This document shows positions 5,569 to 8,092 of a DNA stretch of 8,092 bases, one piece after another (position 1 is the stretch's first letter; the number at the start of each line of letters is the position of its first letter). Position numbers and translations under genes: made by a program. Under the pieces are notes generated by a model that did not search any database, was not told the origin of the DNA, and worked only from the letters and a program-made list of their open reading frames with translations. This DNA is from Gp7-AA10 sp041483175 (GTDB lineage Bacteria > Acidobacteriota > Thermoanaerobaculia > Gp7-AA8): NCBI GenBank assembly GCA_041483175.1, contig JBGPFD010000157.1, positions 1 through 8,092 of the forward strand, in the 5' to 3' direction.

Positions 5569-6024
5569 ACGGTAGTCGCGCAGCGCCTTCTCGAAGGTCT
5601 CGATGGACAGCGGCGGCCACTGATCGCGAATGCGCATCAGCGTCAGATGCGGGCGGAATTCATTGGCATCGACCACGATGCCGGCGGCGCGAGCGCCTTC
5701 GCGAACCGTTTCGGCGAGAGCCGAGAAGCGCTCCTCCGGCTCGACGCCGCACCAGCCGACGCGCGCGTGGCGCCGGTTGGGAAAAAATCCGCAACCGTGC
5801 AGGGAGGCATCGAAGCTTTCTGTCTTGCGCAAACGCGGCTCGACCTCGCCGGTGACCCGCGCAGCCGTCGCTTCATCCTGCTCGCCGAGAAACACGAACG
5901 TCAGATGCTGCGCCTCGGCCCGGACCCACGAGGCCCGTGGAAGCCGTGTCTTGAGTTGGTCCAGACGTTCGTTGAGCGAACAGAGAGCAGCCTGCGGGAA
6001 CGTCGAGGCGATGAAAAGACGCAT
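5467..6024 (-). CDS. thpR: RNA 2',3'-cyclic phosphodiesterase / 2'-5' RNA ligase (ThpR, LigT-like)
   Basis: A 185-residue protein of the 2H phosphoesterase superfamily, a normal length for ThpR. Both signature HxT motifs are present: H40-L-T42 in AQHLTFVFLG and H126-L-T128 in RPHLTLMRI. The N-terminus MRLFIASTFP and the C-terminal strand ITLYVSRLDPKGAVHTPLREF are typical. The enzyme opens 2',3'-cyclic phosphates on RNA and can reversibly join 2'-5' linkages; the cellular role is unsettled. ATG at 6024 has no clear ribosome site. It lies downstream of aspA on the same strand, with a palindromic repeat tract in between, and its last 102 nt overlap the 3' end of rlmN tail-to-tail. Confidence 0.9.
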   Translation of the reverse strand: MRLFIASTFPQAALCSLNERLDQLKTRLPRASWVRAEAQHLTFVFLGEQDEATAARVTGEVEPRLRKTESFDASLHGCGFFPNRRHARVGWCGVEPEERFSALAETVREGARAAGIVVDANEFRPHLTLMRIRDQWPPLSIETFEKALRDYRSAPFAVDRITLYVSRLDPKGAVHTPLREFSLAA

Positions 6025-6041
6025 CGCGCTGGCGCAATTAT

Positions 6042-6187
6042 GCTACGTAGAGCCGCGAGAAAACGTAGAGCCGACTCACAGGCGGCTTGCGCCGGCTAAG
6101 AGCCGGCGCTACGTTTCACCCGCGAGAAGACGTAGAGCCGACTCTCAGTCGGCTTGCGCGGGCTAAGAGCCTACGCTACGTTTCACT
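6042..6187. repeat. Tandem palindromic repeat tract (two full units plus a remnant)
   Basis: Two 50-bp palindromic units at 6064-6113 and 6131-6180 recur with a 67-bp period, including the spacer CGCGAGAA. Unit 1 has ends AAACGTAG (6061-6068) and CTACGTTT (6109-6116). Each unit folds into two hairpins. In unit 1 the second is perfect (GCCGGCT-AAG-AGCCGGC); in unit 2 the first is perfect (AGCCGACT-CTC-AGTCGGCT) and the second is degraded. A truncated third unit, CTACGTAGAGCCG, starts at 6043. The tract fills the aspA-thpR gap and touches the aspA stop codon (6183-6185). Confidence 0.85.
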
Positions 6188-7586
6188 TCAGGTCAGCCTG
6201 GCCCGCGAGAAACTCCGGAGTGAAGATCCGGGCGATCTCCTCTTCACTGACGATTTTCTTCTCGCGCAAGAGTTGCGGAATCGGTTTGCCGCTCTTGGCC
6301 GACTCCTTGGCGAGCTCCGCCGCCCGCGCGTAGCCGATCAGCGGATTGAGCGCCGTCGCCAGCGAGGGGGAGCTGATGTAATACGCCTCGCAGCGCTTGC
6401 GGTCGGCCTCGATTCCGCGGATGCACTTCTCCACGAACACAGGCAGAAAGTTCTTCAGGATCTCGACCGAGAAGAGAATCTCGAAGGCCATCAGCGGCAT
6501 CATCACGTTCAGGTCGAGTTGACCGGCCTGCGTGGCCAGCGCGATCGCTGTATCCGAGCCGATGACGTGGAACAGAACCTGGTTCATGCACTCCAGCATT
6601 GACGGGTTCACTTTGCCCGGCATGATCGACGATCCAGGCTGCACCGCCGGCAGGATGATTTCGGCGAGACCCGTTTGCGGTCCGGAGGCGAGCAGGCGCA
6701 GGTCATTGGTGATCCGCGTCAGTTCGAGCGCGAGGTTGCGCAAGGCACCGGAAACCGCGGAGACCGGCAGTTGCGATTGCATGGCCTCGCGCAGATCGTC
6801 CGACGGCGTGAACTCCAGGCCGGTGATCTTGTTCAGATGCTTGACCACCACGAAGCGGTAGCCGCGTGGCGCGTTGATTCCCGTTCCCGCCGCCGTTCCG
6901 CCGATGCCGAGGACCAGAAGCTCTTTCGCCGAATCGCGGAGAAGGCGCGTGCCGCGGCGAGTCGCGGCAGCATAAGCCTTGAACTCCTGGCCGAGCGTCA
7001 CCGGCACTGCATCCTGCAGGTGCGTGCGGCCCGACTTGATCACGTCGGCAAACGCGTTGCCCCGCTCGTCGAAGGCCGCGGCGAGCTGATCGATGGCCTG
7101 CCAGAACTCGCGGAGCAACGCCGTGGCCGCCACGCGAATGGCCGTCGGGAAGACGTCGTTCGTCGACTGTGCCATGTTCACGTGATCGTTCGGATTGATC
7201 GGCTTGTATTCGCCGAGTGTTCCCCCGAGCGCCCGGTTGGCGAGATTGGCGATTACCTCGTTGCAGTTCATGTTGAACGACGTTCCCGCGCCCGCCTGAA
7301 AGACGTCGACCACGAACTGATCGCCATACTTTGTCTCGTGCTGCAGCAGATCGTCACACGCGGCGACGATCGCGTCGGCCAGCTTCGGCTCCATCGCTTT
7401 GAGCTCTTTGTTCGCCAGCGCCGCTGCTTTTTTCAGTTGGATAAACGAGCGAACGAAGATCGGATGCTCACGCAGTCCGCTGATCGGATAGTTCTCCACG
7501 GCGCGCTGCGCCTGGGCGCCCCATAGCGCATCGGCAGGCACGCGGACGGGGCCAAGGGTGTCTTTTTCAGTGCGATAGTCGGTCAT
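6183..7586 (-). CDS. aspA: Aspartate ammonia-lyase (class II fumarase/aspartase superfamily)
   Basis: Deaminates L-aspartate to fumarate and ammonia, in the cytoplasm. Numbered from the ATG at 7586 (467 residues, a usual length): MNCNEVIAN; NPNDHVNMAQSTNDVFPT (QSTND at 140-144); SGRTHLQDAVPVTLGQEF (about 185-202); and the superfamily signature GSSIMPGKVNP (318-328), the loop carrying the catalytic serine. I favour aspartase over fumarase because of QSTND rather than QSSND, DAVPVTLGQEFKAY, the YPISG and KKAAALANKEL region near the start, and EKCIRGIEADRKRCE; fumarase remains possible. A GTG at 7637 would add 17 poorly conserved residues; neither start has a clear ribosome site. The gene is divergent from clpB, sharing about 120 bp of control region. 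Confidence 0.85.
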   Translation of the reverse strand: MTDYRTEKDTLGPVRVPADALWGAQAQRAVENYPISGLREHPIFVRSFIQLKKAAALANKELKAMEPKLADAIVAACDDLLQHETKYGDQFVVDVFQAGAGTSFNMNCNEVIANLANRALGGTLGEYKPINPNDHVNMAQSTNDVFPTAIRVAATALLREFWQAIDQLAAAFDERGNAFADVIKSGRTHLQDAVPVTLGQEFKAYAAATRRGTRLLRDSAKELLVLGIGGTAAGTGINAPRGYRFVVVKHLNKITGLEFTPSDDLREAMQSQLPVSAVSGALRNLALELTRITNDLRLLASGPQTGLAEIILPAVQPGSSIMPGKVNPSMLECMNQVLFHVIGSDTAIALATQAGQLDLNVMMPLMAFEILFSVEILKNFLPVFVEKCIRGIEADRKRCEAYYISSPSLATALNPLIGYARAAELAKESAKSGKPIPQLLREKKIVSEEEIARIFTPEFLAGQADLK

Positions 7587-7662
7587 GGCGCCGGGATTGT
7601 ATCGTTCGGGCAGAAGGTGGGCGTGGTCGTTCGACACAGAGGAATGTAATGTGAAAGCCGCC

Positions 7663-7674
7663 GGTTTATAAACC
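7663..7674 (+). promoter_or_regulatory. Palindrome over a possible clpB -10 box
   Basis: GGTTTATAAACC is a perfect 12-bp palindrome containing TATAAA (7667-7672), a plausible -10 hexamer. The -35 is weak (TGTAAT at 7645-7650, 16-nt spacing). It abuts the HAIR-like element. Confidence 0.4.
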
Positions 7675-7693
7675 TGAGTCTCATAGACTCAAC
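7673..7693 (+). promoter_or_regulatory. HAIR-like operator (HspR-type) before clpB
   Basis: CCTGAGT-N7-ACTCAAC matches the HspR-associated inverted repeat CTTGAGT-N7-ACTCAAG at 12 of 14 defined bases with the exact 7-nt spacing. It lies 13 nt before the clpB GTG and just after the possible -10. In bacteria with HspR, this repressor controls clpB and the dnaK operon; binding here would block clpB until heat stress. HspR itself is not in the window. Confidence 0.7.
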
Positions 7694-7706
7694 ATGGGGT
7701 AAGCAC

Positions 7707-8092
7707 GTGAATTTCAATAAACTTACGGTCAAGGCTCAGGAGGCGGTGGTCGAGGCGCAGAACCTCGCCCGCGGTGCCGGTAATCCGGAAGTCACGCCGG
7801 AGCACCTGCTCGTGGCGTTGCTGCAGCAGGAGGGGGGGATCGTTACGCCGATCCTCAACAAGCTCGGCCTGAATCCCGCCGCGATCGAAACGGAAGTGGC
7901 CGCCGAGGTTGCGAAATACTCGAAAGTCGGAGGAGCGTCGGCGGAGCCGCTGATCGCGGCGACGCTGCGGAAGGTGTTCGATGCGGCGTTCAAGTCGGCG
8001 GACGATTTCAAAGATGAATACGTCTCGACGGAGCACTTTCTTCTGGCCATCGCCGAGACGAAGGAATCGAACGCGGCGCGGATTCTCGGGCG
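7707..8092 (+). CDS. clpB: ATP-dependent disaggregase ClpB, N-terminal part (partial)
   Basis: Only the first 128 codons are present; the gene runs off the window. They cover the Clp N-terminal domain with its two repeats: residues about 3-56 (NFNKLTVKAQEAVVEAQNL, EVTPEHLLVALLQQEGG) and about 80-128 (PLIAATLRKVFDAAF, DEYVSTEHFLLAIAE). The NFNKLT start and this spacing point to ClpB rather than ClpA or ClpC, though the AAA+ domains are not visible. ClpB works with DnaK to dissolve protein aggregates. The start is GTG at 7707, with GGGG (7696-7699) 7 nt upstream. The HAIR-like operator predicts heat-shock control by an HspR repressor. Confidence 0.9.
   Translation, partial: MNFNKLTVKAQEAVVEAQNLARGAGNPEVTPEHLLVALLQQEGGIVTPILNKLGLNPAAIETEVAAEVAKYSKVGGASAEPLIAATLRKVFDAAFKSADDFKDEYVSTEHFLLAIAETKESNAARILG

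Noticed and set aside
5630..6166. Plus-strand frames opposite thpR running into the repeats
   Set aside because: They are antisense to the HxT motifs, and their ends are made of the palindromic repeat.
6054..6187. CRISPR array
   Set aside because: There are only two units, each internally palindromic with inverted ends, no unique spacers of CRISPR size and no cas genes.
6675..7526. Long plus-strand open frame opposite aspA
   Set aside because: It is antisense to strongly conserved aspartase motifs and has Arg-rich low-complexity composition typical of shadows.

Overview
This is a GC-rich bacterial chromosomal window, densely packed, with GTG and TTG starts alongside ATG and A/G-rich Shine-Dalgarno sites. 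It carries two tRNA genes, several single-copy housekeeping genes, a HAIR-like (HspR-type) operator before clpB, small palindromic repeats and a candidate selenoprotein. Together these would suit a soil or sediment bacterium such as an Acidobacteriota member, but this lineage guess is inference; no rRNA or other phylogenetic marker was compared.

Layout. (1) 1-1000, plus strand: the 3' end of a b-type cytochrome membrane subunit, overlapping by 8 nt a Tat-exported molybdopterin oxidoreductase of the sulfite-oxidase/YedY fold; together a membrane redox enzyme. (2) 1004-1165, minus strand: a very small Cys-rich DUF5522-like protein. (3) 1348-1719, plus strand: a secreted thioredoxin-fold protein interrupted by one in-frame TGA at the first position of its CxxC-type motif and followed by a SECIS-like hairpin. 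The best reading is a UxxC selenoprotein, and this is the most exciting item here. (4) 1722-1797, minus strand: tRNA-Asn. (5) 1908-2906, plus strand: a secreted transglutaminase-like protein. (6) 3005-3942, plus strand: tRNA-Cys running directly into an HhH-GPD DNA glycosylase gene that has no ordinary start codon outside the tRNA. (7) 4068-5568, plus strand: a small conserved-looking unknown protein and rlmN, overlapping, behind a good promoter with a nested inverted repeat. (8) 5467-7586, minus strand: aspartate ammonia-lyase then the ThpR/LigT RNA phosphodiesterase, separated by a tandem palindromic repeat; the ThpR 3' end overlaps rlmN by 102 nt tail-to-tail. (9) 7707-8092, plus strand: the start of clpB, behind the HAIR-like operator.

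Two families of small palindromic repeats are present. One (about 59 bp) lies in frame inside two unrelated proteins, the molybdoenzyme and RlmN, in opposite orientations. The other (50 bp, spaced 67 bp) is tandem between aspA and thpR. The in-frame family resembles, by analogy, the protein-inserted palindromic elements of Rickettsia.

Functionally the window mixes periplasmic redox functions (cytochrome b, molybdoenzyme, Trx-like protein), translation (tRNAs, RlmN, ThpR), DNA repair, amino-acid/C4 metabolism and heat shock. It is not one operon. No phage, insertion-sequence or defence genes are visible, and there is no gene-free stretch longer than 300 bases.
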